A stretch of DNA of 64,000 bases from Teratosphaeria epicoccoides (taxonomy: Eukaryota > Ascomycota > Dothideomycetes > Mycosphaerellales > Teratosphaeriaceae): positions 1-64,000 of the forward strand of contig JADDMT010000047.1 in assembly GCA_021401465.1 (NCBI GenBank). The letters are read 5' to 3'. This document shows positions 21,071 to 33,365 of the stretch, in pieces. A model generated the notes under the pieces. It was not told the origin of the DNA. It saw only the letters and a list, made by a program, of their open reading frames with translations, and did not search any database. Position 1 is the stretch's first letter. Every line of letters begins with the position of its first letter. Made by a program: the position numbers and the translations under genes.

Positions 21071-22546
21071 ATGGTCTTCGAGCCAGCAAGAGTGCCTCTC
21101 GCAGGGGCCGCAGTGTTTGCTGCCAGCGTGCCCAGGCGATCCGTCCGCGCTTGCTACAGCCCTTGTCTTCGGAAGGCTCACTTGGCCGGCACATCCAGGA
21201 GGCAGATGCAGACTTCGCAAGCCCAGAATCAAGAGCTCGTGCTCGGATCTCAAGGCACTTCCGTCCCTGCACCAGCCGTCAATCCAGTTCCCGAGTCCCC
21301 GAGGCCAGCGAGGGATATTCCTCCAGCCCTAGCAGCGTTGCCACTCTCTCAGATCCTGCGTACTTATCTTATCACGTCCATTTCGTCTTCGCCCGCGCTC
21401 CTTGGTGCGTCCACTAAGCTTCTCCGCTCCATGGTCGACAGCAAATCTGCTCTCTTCAATGTTGACCGTAATCCGCTTCTCCGGGCTATCCTGCTGGAGA
21501 CATTCTATAAGCAGTTCTGCGCTGGCAGCACAGAAACGGAAGTCCGGAAGATGGCCAGCGCCCTCCGACAGCAGGGATATTCTGGCGTGATACTGGAGTA
21601 CGCCCTCGAGGTGCTTAAGGACGCCGAGGGCACCGACGAGGCGCAGGACATCGAGGCCTGGAGGACTGGAACAATGGGCTCCGTAACAATGGCGTCTCCT
21701 GGAGATTACATTGGTCTGAAGTGGTCAGGCATGGGCCCAGCGGCCATGCGGCGAATGAAGAAGAATGAAGCCCCCAGTTCGGAAATGGAGAAGGCTATGC
21801 ATGAAATATGCAGGGCTGCTGCAGAGAAGAATGTCGTTTTGCTGCCTTCTGCAGAGGAGACGTGGACCCTGGACGGGTACTTCGACTGGAGTATGCGCAT
21901 GCAGAGAGTTTACAATGCAAGCGGAACAGGCGTGGTGTACAACACGTACCAAGCTTACCTCAAGCAAGCTCCAGCGCGCCTCGCCAAGCATCTGGAAGTG
22001 GCGAAAGCCGAGGGCTTCACTCTGGGCGTCAAGGTCGTGCGTGGAGCTTACTTGCATTCGGAGGAGAGAAGCCTTATCCACGATACGATCGAGCACACAC
22101 ATGAAGCATACGACTCGATCGCGTCTTCTTTGATCCATCGGGACTACAACGACTTTGTGCGACCACTTTCAGAACGCAGCAGTCAATGGCCCAAAATCAG
22201 CGCACTGCTTGCTACGCACAACTTGAACTCGGTCCAGCGGGCGCAAGCTCTCCGTCGCTCTCAGGCGAGCCGTGGGGAGCCTCTGACTGAGCTCGCGTTC
22301 GCTCAGCTTCTTGGCATGGCTGATGAAGTGTCTGCCACTCTGCTTGCCGCTGCAAAGGCTCCGGTCGCCGATGCAATTTCCGTGCGCGAGAGAGTGTACA
22401 AGTGCTGTGCTTTTGGTGGCATGACGCAGTGTCTGAACTACCTCCTGCGGAGAGCGGCGGAGAACAAAGATGCCGCAAGTAGGACTGCTGATACTCGGAA
22501 GGCTATGGCTGGGGAACTGATGAGGAGACTTCGGCTGGCTCGATGA
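21071..22546 (+). CDS. put1: proline dehydrogenase, mitochondrial
   Basis: Oxidises L-proline to pyrroline-5-carboxylate with FAD and passes electrons to the respiratory chain, the first step of proline catabolism. Single exon. The ATG at 21071 gives 491 aa, a usual fungal length, with an Arg-rich, acid-poor presequence (PRRSVRACYSPCLRKAHL). An upstream in-frame ATG at 20936 would add 45 residues and cannot be excluded. The PRODH barrel is clear: VVLLPSAEETWTLDGYFDW, the VKVVRGAYLHSEE strand near residue 320 (flavin/substrate region), LLATHN, FAQLLGMADE and the substrate-binding YLLRRAAEN near residue 456. No partner P5C dehydrogenase gene lies in the window. Confidence 0.94.
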   Translation: MVFEPARVPLAGAAVFAASVPRRSVRACYSPCLRKAHLAGTSRRQMQTSQAQNQELVLGSQGTSVPAPAVNPVPESPRPARDIPPALAALPLSQILRTYLITSISSSPALLGASTKLLRSMVDSKSALFNVDRNPLLRAILLETFYKQFCAGSTETEVRKMASALRQQGYSGVILEYALEVLKDAEGTDEAQDIEAWRTGTMGSVTMASPGDYIGLKWSGMGPAAMRRMKKNEAPSSEMEKAMHEICRAAAEKNVVLLPSAEETWTLDGYFDWSMRMQRVYNASGTGVVYNTYQAYLKQAPARLAKHLEVAKAEGFTLGVKVVRGAYLHSEERSLIHDTIEHTHEAYDSIASSLIHRDYNDFVRPLSERSSQWPKISALLATHNLNSVQRAQALRRSQASRGEPLTELAFAQLLGMADEVSATLLAAAKAPVADAISVRERVYKCCAFGGMTQCLNYLLRRAAENKDAASRTADTRKAMAGELMRRLRLAR

Positions 22547-23406
22547 GTTCAGCGTGATGGACAACGTAGCCCTGGGCGGACGATGTGTGAAGATGATGAT
22601 TGTCATGTAGAGGAGTCTTGGGCAGAAGTCTTGATTATGTGTACAAGCGCTTTGGTCTAGATGCCTGATGTCTGTCTCAATCAATGCAAGTGATTCGCTC
22701 TCTTCCACTTGCGTGGAAGTGCTCGGCGTGAAAGTTCGATGAACGCTGTCAGGTCCACATTTAGTCTGCTCGGACGCGCAAAAGTCCCGCCTTCGAGGAC
22801 TCAGGCTGATGCAGGAGGTACGGATTGACACTGGTCGACCTGCTCCAGGCACATTTGACTCTGGGACTTGGGTGGAATTGGCAGAGGCAATTCTGTGTAG
22901 GATGCGAATGCTGGAAGGTAGCGGGTCAATGCTTTGAGAGAAGTCTGATGCCTCCGTCTGCACATGGTCAGACAATGGGTATTCTGAAGACCTGCATTCC
23001 CACCGAGGACCTTTGACTTATTGCACGCCTCTGCCTCTCTCGAGTCAAGCACGATGTTTTCACGTCTAGATGGGCTTAACATGATTTTGGCCATTCTTGA
23101 ATTCTATCGGGTGCTTGAAAGGGCAGAGATCGTACAGTTGGCATTGGGCAGTGTGCAGATTCTACTCTGGACTCCATGGTCTCATGAAGCCATCAAGGCA
23201 CTTTCATTTCGCGCGTGCCTTTGTCGACTCCGCTCAACTACTGTATGAGTGTGATAGGCCCATGGCCGTGCGCGAAGTAGAACCCGATCTCTGTTCGAGA
23301 GAATGCAGGAGGGCGCGTGTCGCGACTACAGATGCTGTTCTTCCGCACAGCTTTCGTTATCGTCTTCTCCATATCTCTACCGCTACGCTTCTGCTTTGTT
23401 AGGGCA

Positions 23407-23787
23407 ATGGACTCATTCTCTTCGGAGTTCACAAGTGAGATCGTCGAGCATGCGATCGCCATGAATGCGCCGTCTTATGTGCGGCACTTCTGCCGTGCCG
23501 GAGCGATTATCTCAACGAGCCGTCAGTTGGACAAAGAAGTGAAGTGGAAGGTCGATCGTTCAATGTTCGAATCGCTCAGAGGTCAGGCGCCAAGGCGGCC
23601 TTTCTATTCCCGCGTACGTCTGTTAAGTGTTGTGTTTCGCGGGCGCAAGGCGGCGAGTGCATGGTGCTCTCTTCCCATCTGTGTCCGTTGGCTGTTGCGC
23701 TAGAGCCTGCCTTTTGTTGCCTGTTGGAGGAGTACTGTGGTGAGCTGTACCTCCGCAAGGCTTTCTGCGTGGGCCCCTCTCCCGCGT
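23407..23787 (+). CDS. possible small hypothetical protein
   Basis: Weak call. An ATG at 23407 opens a well-behaved frame (MDSFSSEFTSEIVEHAIAMN .. WKVDRSMFESLRGQ). It runs to a GTACGT donor-like site near 23612. About 90 bp later, after a TAG acceptor-like site, a different frame reads EPAFCCLLEEYCGELYLRKA and stops near 23787. Codon phases for a clean join do not work with the best donor, so the gene may be broken or only chance. No domain recognised. Confidence 0.25.
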
Positions 23788-26162
23788 AGGATCCGTGGCT
23801 ATTCTGTACCTTCAGCATCTCCTGCCAGCATGAGTGGAAGTGGCAAGGGCTCTCGAAGCACAAGGCGACCTCGAGCGCGTGCGGAGTGAGTTCCATGGCC
23901 GTTGTGCGTTGTTCTTTGTTCGTGAATCTCGGGTACAGGGCTCAGAACGTCGGGCTACCAGCTCCTTCGTCGCCAGATGTGCGCGCAGCGTGTTGTGGGG
24001 ACTTCCGTGCAGCGATAGCTTGACGGGAGCGGTGTTGCTATCGGCGGAGCAGAGCCAGCCTGCAAGCCTCTTGTGTAGCACTGGAGCCCGATGGCGCCAT
24101 CTACAGCACACGAGCATGCTCCTCCGACCTCACCGACGGCCCTCTGTGTATCTTGTAGGCCGTCTTGGCGTGCGTGCAGCACTGTTGACACCCGGAGGAG
24201 GCCTTCGGCGTGGTCTTGGCATCGCCGAAGCTTCAGTTCACTTATCACGACTACGCCCACTGATGCACACCCACGCCATCACCATGCAGCACAACCATCT
24301 CAGAAACTCATGATACCGACGGCGCGACAAGTCCGCAGTATTCTCATCATCCTCATGTGCAGATGAAGGTGTTTGGTCGCAGGGCGGCCGCTCGCTGAAG
24401 CCGTGAAGGAAACCCAGCCAAGCCAGCGTCTGAAGCCGGTGAGCATAACATCCACGCTGCACCACGACACCAGTCCTCGGCGGCGGAAACAACCTCATAA
24501 GGTTCTTCCACAGCGTGGAAAGCTTCTTGTCTAAGTATGTGCCTAATTTGATCATGCAAGCCTGGCAGATACTGACATGGCGAGGCTGGAAGCTGCGGAC
24601 CTCCGCTCCAGCCAGCGGTGCGAGCGCTGCGCATCCTGCGACGACAACGTCTTCAAAACCACTTGCGACTCACATTACTAGTATTTTAGCAGGCCACAGC
24701 AGCCACACCGTGAGCGGCCTCATGCAGCGAGCAGCCTCTGCAGCGTTTCAGCGCTTCGAAGCACCTCCATCGCCCCCGAAGCTTGCCGCAGTGGCCGCGT
24801 CTCTGGAGAGACAGATACCGCGACGGTTGAACACACAATTGCGGCAACAGAGTGCGATTCAATCGATGATAAGAGCTGGCTGGGCAAAAGGCGGAAGTTG
24901 GAGACGTCCGTAATATACTCACACCACGGGCCAACCTCTGTCTCGAAGGTGGTTGCGTAGGCATATTGGCAAATATGCCGCAACCAGCAGTACGGATAGC
25001 ATTTGAGCGCGTATAGAGGTCTTCTAGCGCCTGCGACGCATCTGCAAGCTCCAGGCACAGAGTCACAGCTCGTCAGCACGACCTCGCTGTTCATCAGGAG
25101 CCTCCAGAACTAAGGTGCGTCAAGACGGTGTTTGGGCCTGGCCAAAGTTGGTAGGCTCCGGCCGAAGCTTCCCTACATCGCTGGAATGGATGTCCAAGGC
25201 AGAGAATTGCTTCGTTTCGCCACGATAGCACCTCGTCGTTGTTCTGCCTTGCAGGGCGTGGGCGTTGCCCTATCATCCTGGGGTTGAAGTCGAAGCATAC
25301 TTCATGACGAAGATGATGATACAGCACCTGCAATTCATGCCATCGACTCAAGACTGTTTGAACACGCCTTTCTGGCTCTGTTTGAGCCTGCTGCTCGACC
25401 TCAACGTCGCTGCCTCGGGCTTGAAAACACTGAATTTGACTTCGTTGAGAATTTGGGTTCACCGATCTTTCAGACCCAGATTCTTACCAGCAGTAGCGCA
25501 GCGATGATATTGCTACCTGCTGATCATAGGAATCACCTACTGCCCACAAGAACTCCTTTGCCGCCTTGACTGGTGGTCGTCACTGCTAGGCCTTTGACAT
25601 GGCCAGTAACACTCAATAGCAAGCGCAAGTCAGGCTCCCTATCACTTCGTCCTTCGGCGAGCGAAACATCGAGCATCACAGAAGCCGGCGGCTGGCATGG
25701 GCACACATTTGCATACATGTAGTGTGTCTGCAGGAGCCGCAGACCTCACCGCTCTCAGGCACAAGAAGATCAGGAAGAAACACATACACCAAGCCATATA
25801 TGAACCGTGCTCTCGTTGGGTCTGAAAGAGATTCGGGATCAACAATGACACCCGCGCCGGTGAGCCTTTGGCCCGGATTCAGAGGTCAGCGCGATTTGAT
25901 GAATCCACGGGGCATGTCTCATCGCCTTCACCACAAGCAAAAGAGAACGCACACGGTCCTCGGCGAATAGGTTCAGCGTCTGCATCGGCTCAAAGCCTGC
26001 TGCGGCTGACCGAGCGAGACCTAGACGTACAACACACGCTAATGTGGCACCCGACTGAAGGATTTCACAATCTCCCGCAGCACGTCTCGTGGTGACTTCG
26101 CAGTCTTGGCGCTCCTCGAGGTCGACTGGCTGCAAACGATTCAATTTCTTTGCTCACGCATC

Positions 26163-26372
26163 GGCATTGGTGAGCTTCTGGTCCGTGTAAGACCGACGAC
26201 TTACACCAAAGCTGGTGTCCGGTTCGTGCTTCTCACTATGGCACCTTCGTCGAACAGGTCCAGCTACACCGACGCCCGCAGAGACGTGGTGCGATTGACC
26301 GAGGCGGGCTTGCCGTCACTGACATTTTATCTGGCATTGGCGAGCCCGTTGGCCCATGTAAGACCAACCGAC
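26163..26372. repeat. imperfect direct repeat, 170 bp apart
   Basis: A block beginning GGCATTGGTGAGC and containing GTGTAAGACC at 26163-26200 recurs at 26333-26372, with about three quarters of bases the same. A GCGATTGACCGAGGCG block at 26291 recurs near 26563 (GCGATTGACGGAGGCG). This suggests a further worn repeat family. Confidence 0.5.
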
Positions 26373-27768
26373 TGGCTTCTCGCCATCCAGCTTCCTTTGA
26401 ATTTTGTCTGCCGCCCTCGGCAAAGAAATCCAGTTGTGATGTATGAAGAACATCATACTGCAATGGATTGAGGTGAGCTGGCCATCGACAAGTCTACACC
26501 ACATGCCTATGTGGCCCTTGGCAGAAGAGAACCAGTCGTGGTTGCCAATGGCAACCAGACTGCGATTGACGGAGGCGAGCTGCTAAGGATGACGCACCCA
26601 GATCTCAGCATTTGACTCCGAAGCCAGTGACTCTGTAGCCCGCAGAAGCTCGACCGGCTCCTGAGAGTCTCTGTCCGCTGCAGACGACGTGATCAGCCTG
26701 CCGTTCTTGGTGCCTGCCTTGGCTGACACTCGAGCTTCGGGATGTATCACTGACGTACTGCTGTACACTGGCAATTATGTGGAACCGGTCTTTGACCAAT
26801 CTACAATATCGAGGAGACAATGGCTTAGACTGCCCAGCGGTTCGAATCGAATTCGTGCTGGCAGTCCTCACCATCACCCCCTACGTTGACTTGCTTGCTT
26901 TCCGCAAGGAGTCGCTTGCCGGAGTTAGGCAATACTTTTGAGTTTTGGCTGTCGTACAGGCATTCTCATCGTCCTTGACTCAACACACTGCGCACGCGCG
27001 GGGGTACATCGAAATTGCACGTCTACTCTGCAAAGGTGTACTCCGCTTGCATGCAGTCCGAAGCTTGTGGAGTTTTCGACGCCTCACGGTGGCCTCTACG
27101 TGCCTCAGCATACTCCGGCTGCTCACAGCGCTCTTCCTAACTATTGAGCCGGATGTTGGGCTGTTGTGACTGCGGACGCACGCCTCAAAGTCTTCTTTGT
27201 AGCTGTACGCTACTACTCCGTCGACCGCTATGTCGACAGCTCCATGGCTGCATCGACAGTCTGCTGACGTCGATGACTGGTCTGATGGGTGATGGTGACG
27301 GCGACTCTCGGTACGGCAAGGCTTCTCAAGCCTGGTAAGGCCTCTGGTTCTTCCTAAATCAAATCTCCGGCCTTGTTGGCTGGCGTGGCATGACTGATTG
27401 CACGCGGCTGAAGCTGCCCTTGGTTTACTTCGTCGTGTCCTGGACGGCCGCCGGGTTCTGCTGGCGAGGCTTCTCATAGCCCCAGCTTTGAGACGCAGGT
27501 AGCATGGATGGCCCCCTGTCGCACCTGCCTATCGAGAGGTTTCCAACGGTCCTCCATCCCACGGCCAGTATTACTTGTAGGTATGGACAGCGGCACCCAT
27601 TACATCTCGCATAGGATCTCGACACCGCCAAGTCCCAAGGAAAGTATGCACGCACCCTCTCTTCTGTACTCAGGGCCACTCCCTCAACCATGCGACCCTT
27701 TCCGTGCATCTCTATCATGTCCGGCTTACTCGTCGCTCCACCCTGTCTCTCGTGTCTTGGGACACACA

Positions 27769-28290
27769 GCGTGAGCATGAGTGCCGCTGTAGATTGGGCT
27801 TGGACATCGCTGGGTTCATACAGAGCGTGAGCCCGATGGCCGCTCTGCTCGGTCGAATATGGGGTCATCCGTCTTACACCCGAGCGTGAGCAGCACGCCG
27901 CTGAGGTTGGCGAGATCTGAGTCTGGAGCTCTACGGTCCACCGAGAGCATATTGCTGCTGCCGACCATTGGAACTGGACATTTCGTGGCCCGAAGCCCGG
28001 GCGTGAGCTTCAATGCCGCTACGGTCGACTGGAAAAGGATTTGATCATCTGGACATCGGGCGAAACGCCGAGCGTGAGCACGATCGCCGCTTTGGTCAAT
28101 TGAACGTGGGTCTCCGCAGCCAGCGCACATCTGGCGTGAGACTGGCAATGGAGCTCCAGAAAACTAGCAAGTGCACACATTCCGCCACGGTCATCTGAGC
28201 CTGGGGCTGGATCTTCCTATTTCCCGGGCGAGAGCACACTTGCCGCCGCGATCGACTGGGTTGTCGATGCCTGCTGATCAGACTTGTGCC
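27769..28290. repeat. degenerate tandem array, unit about 56-62 bp
   Basis: GCGTGAGC-type words begin at 27769, 27825, 27884, 28001, 28072 and 28133, with weaker copies near 27945 (GAGCAT), 28169 and 28228 (CGAGAGCAC). Most units then carry GCCGCT about 7 bases on, followed by a GGTCGACTGG-like block and often TGGACATC. Spacings are 56, 59, about 58.5 x 2, 71 and 61 bp, with one shortened unit. The period is not a multiple of three and no frame is open across the array, so it is unlikely to encode a repeat protein. Confidence 0.7.
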
Positions 28291-31200
28291 CTTGGACTGG
28301 ACAGGATCAATCTGGTTGCATTCTAGTGCCTTGGCTCCACGCCATGCCCGTAGTCCACACGAGCCGGGTTTCAAGATATGCACCTGATGTCGCCGTACGC
28401 AGAAGAAGTGCCATGCTCCGCTGCCGGTGTTTCCAGGCTATCGTATCGTCGCCGACGTCGTCGTCCGGCCCACAAGCCATCTTGTCTCCTTGTACAGCAA
28501 GAGTTCCAGCTGATACTGCGTCTGCATCGCCATGGCCGCTTTGATCGATGGCTTCGAGCTTTGTCGGTCTGGCTGGTGTGGCCTCTCGTTGCGCGCCTGA
28601 AACCCAATCGGCTTGCCGGGCGAGTAGTGTGGTCTCTCTTGCCATGCGATGTCCCGCTCGACTTTGGCGAATGCTGAGCATACTCTCGCGTGCCCCAATG
28701 CCTCGTCTTTGAGCAACGAACGGATTGGGAAGAGCTTGCGCCATCTTCTGGAAGTCTACTCGTTCTGTGTCTGGCTGCTGTGGTTGGTGTCTCGCGGCTG
28801 GTTGGTTCAGATGCTCTCCCTGCTTTCCTCGCTCTTGTGCATTTTGGTATTGTACGCTGCTTCCACGGTGGTCTGTCGATTGTCACTCTCGTACTGTGCG
28901 GATAAAGCTTCTGTGATTGAGCAATAGGCCCTGCTTTTTCACGATTTTTAAATGCTGACGTGGCTTCCGTGGTCTCTGCGCGTTTATTGCTCGTCAAGGC
29001 CACAATCCACACAGTGGGCCCGTTCCATGGTTCCACGCCCCATTCAAGCCCTGCGAGAGCCTTTCCCTATGGCCGCAGCTCCTTGTCGTGACCTCGCCCT
29101 AATCCCAAGCTCTGCCATGTCCACATCTTACTCCTTTTGCTGTTGACCTGCGCGAGCCGCTTTGGCCATAGAGTCTCACTTTCAACAATCGTCACGTATG
29201 TATCTTTGCTCTTCAAACGCGTATGCCGGGGAGTGGTGTTCCTCGCCCCTGAGCAGAGATGTGTGGTCGTCCACTGCCTTGCTGTCTCTACCCACTCGAC
29301 GAAACAAGCAGCCTGACATGCAGACCATTTCGGTAGAATAGAGACATTCGTCGATCCCTCCATGCTTGTGCTCGCTGCCATACGACTTTGTGCCCTGCTT
29401 CGCAACCAACTCATGCCTCTCCCTCCACCGGCATCTCGCTGCTCGGGATCCGCTGCGCCCTATTGTTGCGATCAAGTGTGGACCATCGCCGTGGGAGAGG
29501 CCAAATCGCGTGCTCTCCTCCGATCGTCGAGCCCATGTTAGGGCAATGCGTTTGCTTTTAGCGCCTAGCCGCTGTGTATGCCGCTGCTTGTTGCGCTTGG
29601 TCGTTTGCTCGTTTGCTCTATGCCAGATGATTGAACACATCCATTCCCGTGCCCGACTGCATCGAATAGCTACATTGTGTGCGCATTCCCCTCGGCTCCC
29701 TGCGTACTCTATCCTTGCGGCCTCTCCGGTACCACTGGCTGTGTGCATTGCATCTCAGCTGTTGCATCGCTCCTCCCCGGTGCCAGACGAATGTCAATTG
29801 GCTCCACCAGCTTCTCACAAGGCTATGTCATGGGCATCCGCCTAAGACAGAGCTTCGTAGTCCATCTCTGTCGCACGACCGCTCTTGTGATCGTTCATCA
29901 TTGTGGTACTGGGTGCAGTTAAGGGAACAGTGTCTTTGGTCAGGCTACATGTGTGGCAATCTGGAAGCTTGATCTGTCTGTGATTTTCAAGGTCTTGCAT
30001 TGTGGGAATGCGGAGGTATGCAGAATATAATAATAAGCTGACAATTGATCATCCAACGGACACCCAATTACCGAGCGACGCGTATGAGATATGCGGCGGC
30101 AGGGGCGTAGCTCGGCAACGGGTGGGAGTTCAAACATGTGCTAACATATCTTGTCGTCCTAGTGGTTACCCACTCGAATTCGAGCCTACGCTCCTCCGAA
30201 TAATTCTTTTTCATCAATCTTTTGGCAGGCACTGGCCGCAACTGCTGCTCTGTTCGATGCTGTCAAAGCCAGTTTCATTTTTGTTGATCGATGAATCACA
30301 ATTATTCATGACAGCGAGCAGGAATTGGATCACGAGAGCCATTTGGCAGATGCTGTCGATCGTGCATACGATACCATTTGCCATGGTGTTTACTAGGTAC
30401 CTTTGTTTCTGAAATCCAAGTGGAGCCAGCAGCTGACTGTCCTCTCAAAGTCCTACGGTAAATCCGATTTTTCTCCCACAGCATCCAGTTGCTTCCTGAC
30501 ATACACAACAGACAACAGCAGCAACCGCATAATGGAAAGAATCTCTCAGACAATTCTTCACTTTCCGATCGGGTTTGATTCGCAACTTGTGTTATACGTG
30601 GTGAAGGTCGACGACCCTGCGTGACAACTTGGCAACACTGGCATTCTCAACGGTGGCGTGTGCCTCTTCGTACGGTCGTGTCGATATGACAAGATAGCAG
30701 GAACTCATTTTTGGACTTGGGGCTATCTTCTCGTGTAGTTGGAGTCTTGTTGGCGCTGCTGTAGAGTGAGATATTGGCATGGGAAGGAAGCAAGCTCGGC
30801 AGAGCGTCGTCAATGAATGGCAAGATATATTCAATTTCGAGGGCAACAACTCTCGTCCAACCAGAAAGCCGGACAGTTGGCTTCTCTGGCGAGACCGGTG
30901 TCGCCGCACCGTTAGCCTGCCGCCCCTTACTCCTGCTCTCTTGATTTCGCACTGATTTACCGCTCTTCCTGATGATGCTAATTCGGTTGGTTATTAGATT
31001 CAGTAATTTCAACTTGAATCTGCATTGCTTCTTGTAAGCTGCCGCGCCGGTTCCATTCCGGATTCAACATGCGGAAACATTTTTTATCCTTTTGACGATG
31101 GAGGTACATGGATGAGCTTTTTTTTCCCTGGCATCATTGAAGTCGATGCGAATGACACTGCTTTCTTTCGGAGAGTTCATAAGCCAGATCATTCATTACA

Positions 31201-33365
31201 GATCATTACAGTCGATTATGAGGCAATTTTTATTCCATTAAAATCCATCAGAGACTCTGGAACAACGCTAGTGCGAGCATCTTATATTCCAATCGCCCGT
31301 CAAAGCCACTACATCAAATTCGCCCGCAGCATACAGTGTAAGCCGACGCGATCTTTCAGCAACACTGCAATACCGCGAGTCGACCATGAATGCCACAAAG
31401 ACTGCTGGAACAAGCGGACGCCTCCATGAAAGCCAGGAACGTCCGGCTACCGGGATCAAATGCACAAAGCTAATTAAATGGAAACCTGCTGCTTCGCCAA
31501 GACGGCTTCTCAATCAAATCTAAGTACCTACGAGACGACCCGGGCAGAAGCTGACGATGCCACCCGCAGACGCGCACGCACAGCCGTTACACGTTGACGG
31601 ACTGGATGCTGGGGCAGCAAAAGCTCTTCCGAGAGTTTGAGCGTGGATTGCAAACGGTAAAACAGCACCTAGCCGGGCCTTTCCTTTATCCACTTGTAGG
31701 CCCCCTACAATGACAATCTAGGTTACGAGGGCCGAGCACGACGGACTGACGAAGAGCAGGAGAAGGGACACGACTTAATACGCTTCCCGAACTCGCTTTG
31801 CCCAGAGCAAACCGCGGCCGAGAATGAGACAGCCACCGGACAACGCGATCGCCGCGGTTCCAATACGTAGACGACACAGCCGCGCCTCCAGAATGCAAGC
31901 ACGAGATCTCGTACCTCGAGACGGGCTCGAGCTCGACTATTTGGTGAGGAGGTAACCGCAATGGTCAGAAAGTAATACGGCTTAGCGACGCGCCTCGTAG
32001 CTACTACCTTCAACACTGTGCAATGCTCGGTGCTGCGGAGGAAAGAGAAGGGATGGCAATAGCAAGCAGAGTGGAGACATACCTACGGAGACCCAATCAC
32101 GGGTCTACGATAGCTTCCAATCAAGATGGGAACAGGAGAGGTGACCGGTAGGCCGCTGGGCTATGTGGAAAGAAATCCGGAAAAAGCGTGATAGCGAAAA
32201 TCAGAGTGACAATATAGGACGCGCTGGGACATTTCTCAAGAAGAATTGGCTTCGAGATCCATTACCGGGAGCATGAGGAACACTGGGTGAAAGCTGCAGA
32301 TGCCCTGACCTATATCCTTGGCAGAGCAAATGTTTTGGCTTGTCAAGCACAGCTGACACTCGCGACGGGTCGCGCGGTCTGTGAAGCTCAAGTTACACTT
32401 GGATTTTCAAATTCGATTTTGGTGGACGAGTTGCGATCGCACACCAGTCTGGCCGGCCACAGACCTCCAAATGCACTTCTACTGGACTTTCCGCCTGTGG
32501 TGATACAGAGGAACAGGACGGCAGATCGATGTGTACGGCGAAGGCAATTAGCTTCGACTTAGCACACAGAGAGTCGAGAAGCTTCGCCGCAACATTGAGC
32601 TTGCGTCCGTCAACGAGCATATATGCATGTCTGGCCTACAGCAGCGATTATTTCCAAAAGGCATTTGAACTCTCATCCACAGGGCCATGCTCGTGCACGA
32701 GTATCGTATCCAGGGCCAGGTATATCCAGGAGTCACCAAGGTACTTTTGTGATGGTCTCATTGCAGGCTTCGGAACCAGCCAGTCGCCCATGTATATCAT
32801 TGGCGGCTGTCCTGAATCCGCTGCATCACACTGCTCTCTGCTTTGCGGAGGCGACCTCGCGATCCAAAAGATCCATTTTCTAGATCAGGAAATACCACTA
32901 CGACAGCCTGCGTGCTCTTCAACTGAATTAATGCCAGAAACCAGGCATTTGTCGACGTACAGGGTCGTTGGGTTGAGAGCAACGCAGAGGTGCAGATATC
33001 GCGCCATCGGCCATGTCGACTTGCTCACATCCAGACTAGCATCCTCTTGATCTCTCATCACATTCCCCGGACACTCACAGGTTCCGCTCATCTTGGTGTA
33101 GCGATACTCAACATTCACCTCGTGGTGTGAAGTCGATAAGCACGCCCAACGCACGGGCTGCTTCCGCCCGGACAGCCTTGGCAGAAGCATGTCCGGAGCC
33201 GCTGTCCCGGCAACCCGAAACGGAAGCGACTCGCCTATCAGCAGCATCACGGAGAGCGGGCAACAGTACAGAGCTCTGAATCATGCACCAGGTCTTAAGG
33301 TACAAAGCTACCCGTAGCTTCGACTCAGGCAGTCGTGGTAGGGATCCATACAGATTTCAAGGAGC

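Larger units (their letters stand above)
22547..33365. other. 10.8-kb gene-poor block with degenerate repeats
   Basis: I find no secure gene in this stretch. Many open frames of 60-220 codons occur on both strands but overlap each other, mostly lack ATG starts and show no domain. Supported contents are a possible small gene at 23.4 kb, a repeat pair at 26.2-26.4 kb and a degenerate tandem array at 27.8-28.3 kb. Roughly 30.0-31.4 kb looks more A/T-rich. No tRNA-like B-box pair was found by eye. Confidence 0.5.

Noticed and set aside
26815..26850. tRNA-like A-box/B-box (TGGCTTAGACT .. GGTTCGAATCG)
   Set aside because: The two boxes are only about 20 nt apart and no cloverleaf stems can be paired.
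27769..28290. CRISPR-like array
   Set aside because: Units are degenerate with no unique spacers between identical repeats, and the host is a fungus.
28371..29036. 221-codon minus-strand open frame
   Set aside because: Arg/Ser/Thr-rich with no domain, and overlaps equally open frames on both strands.
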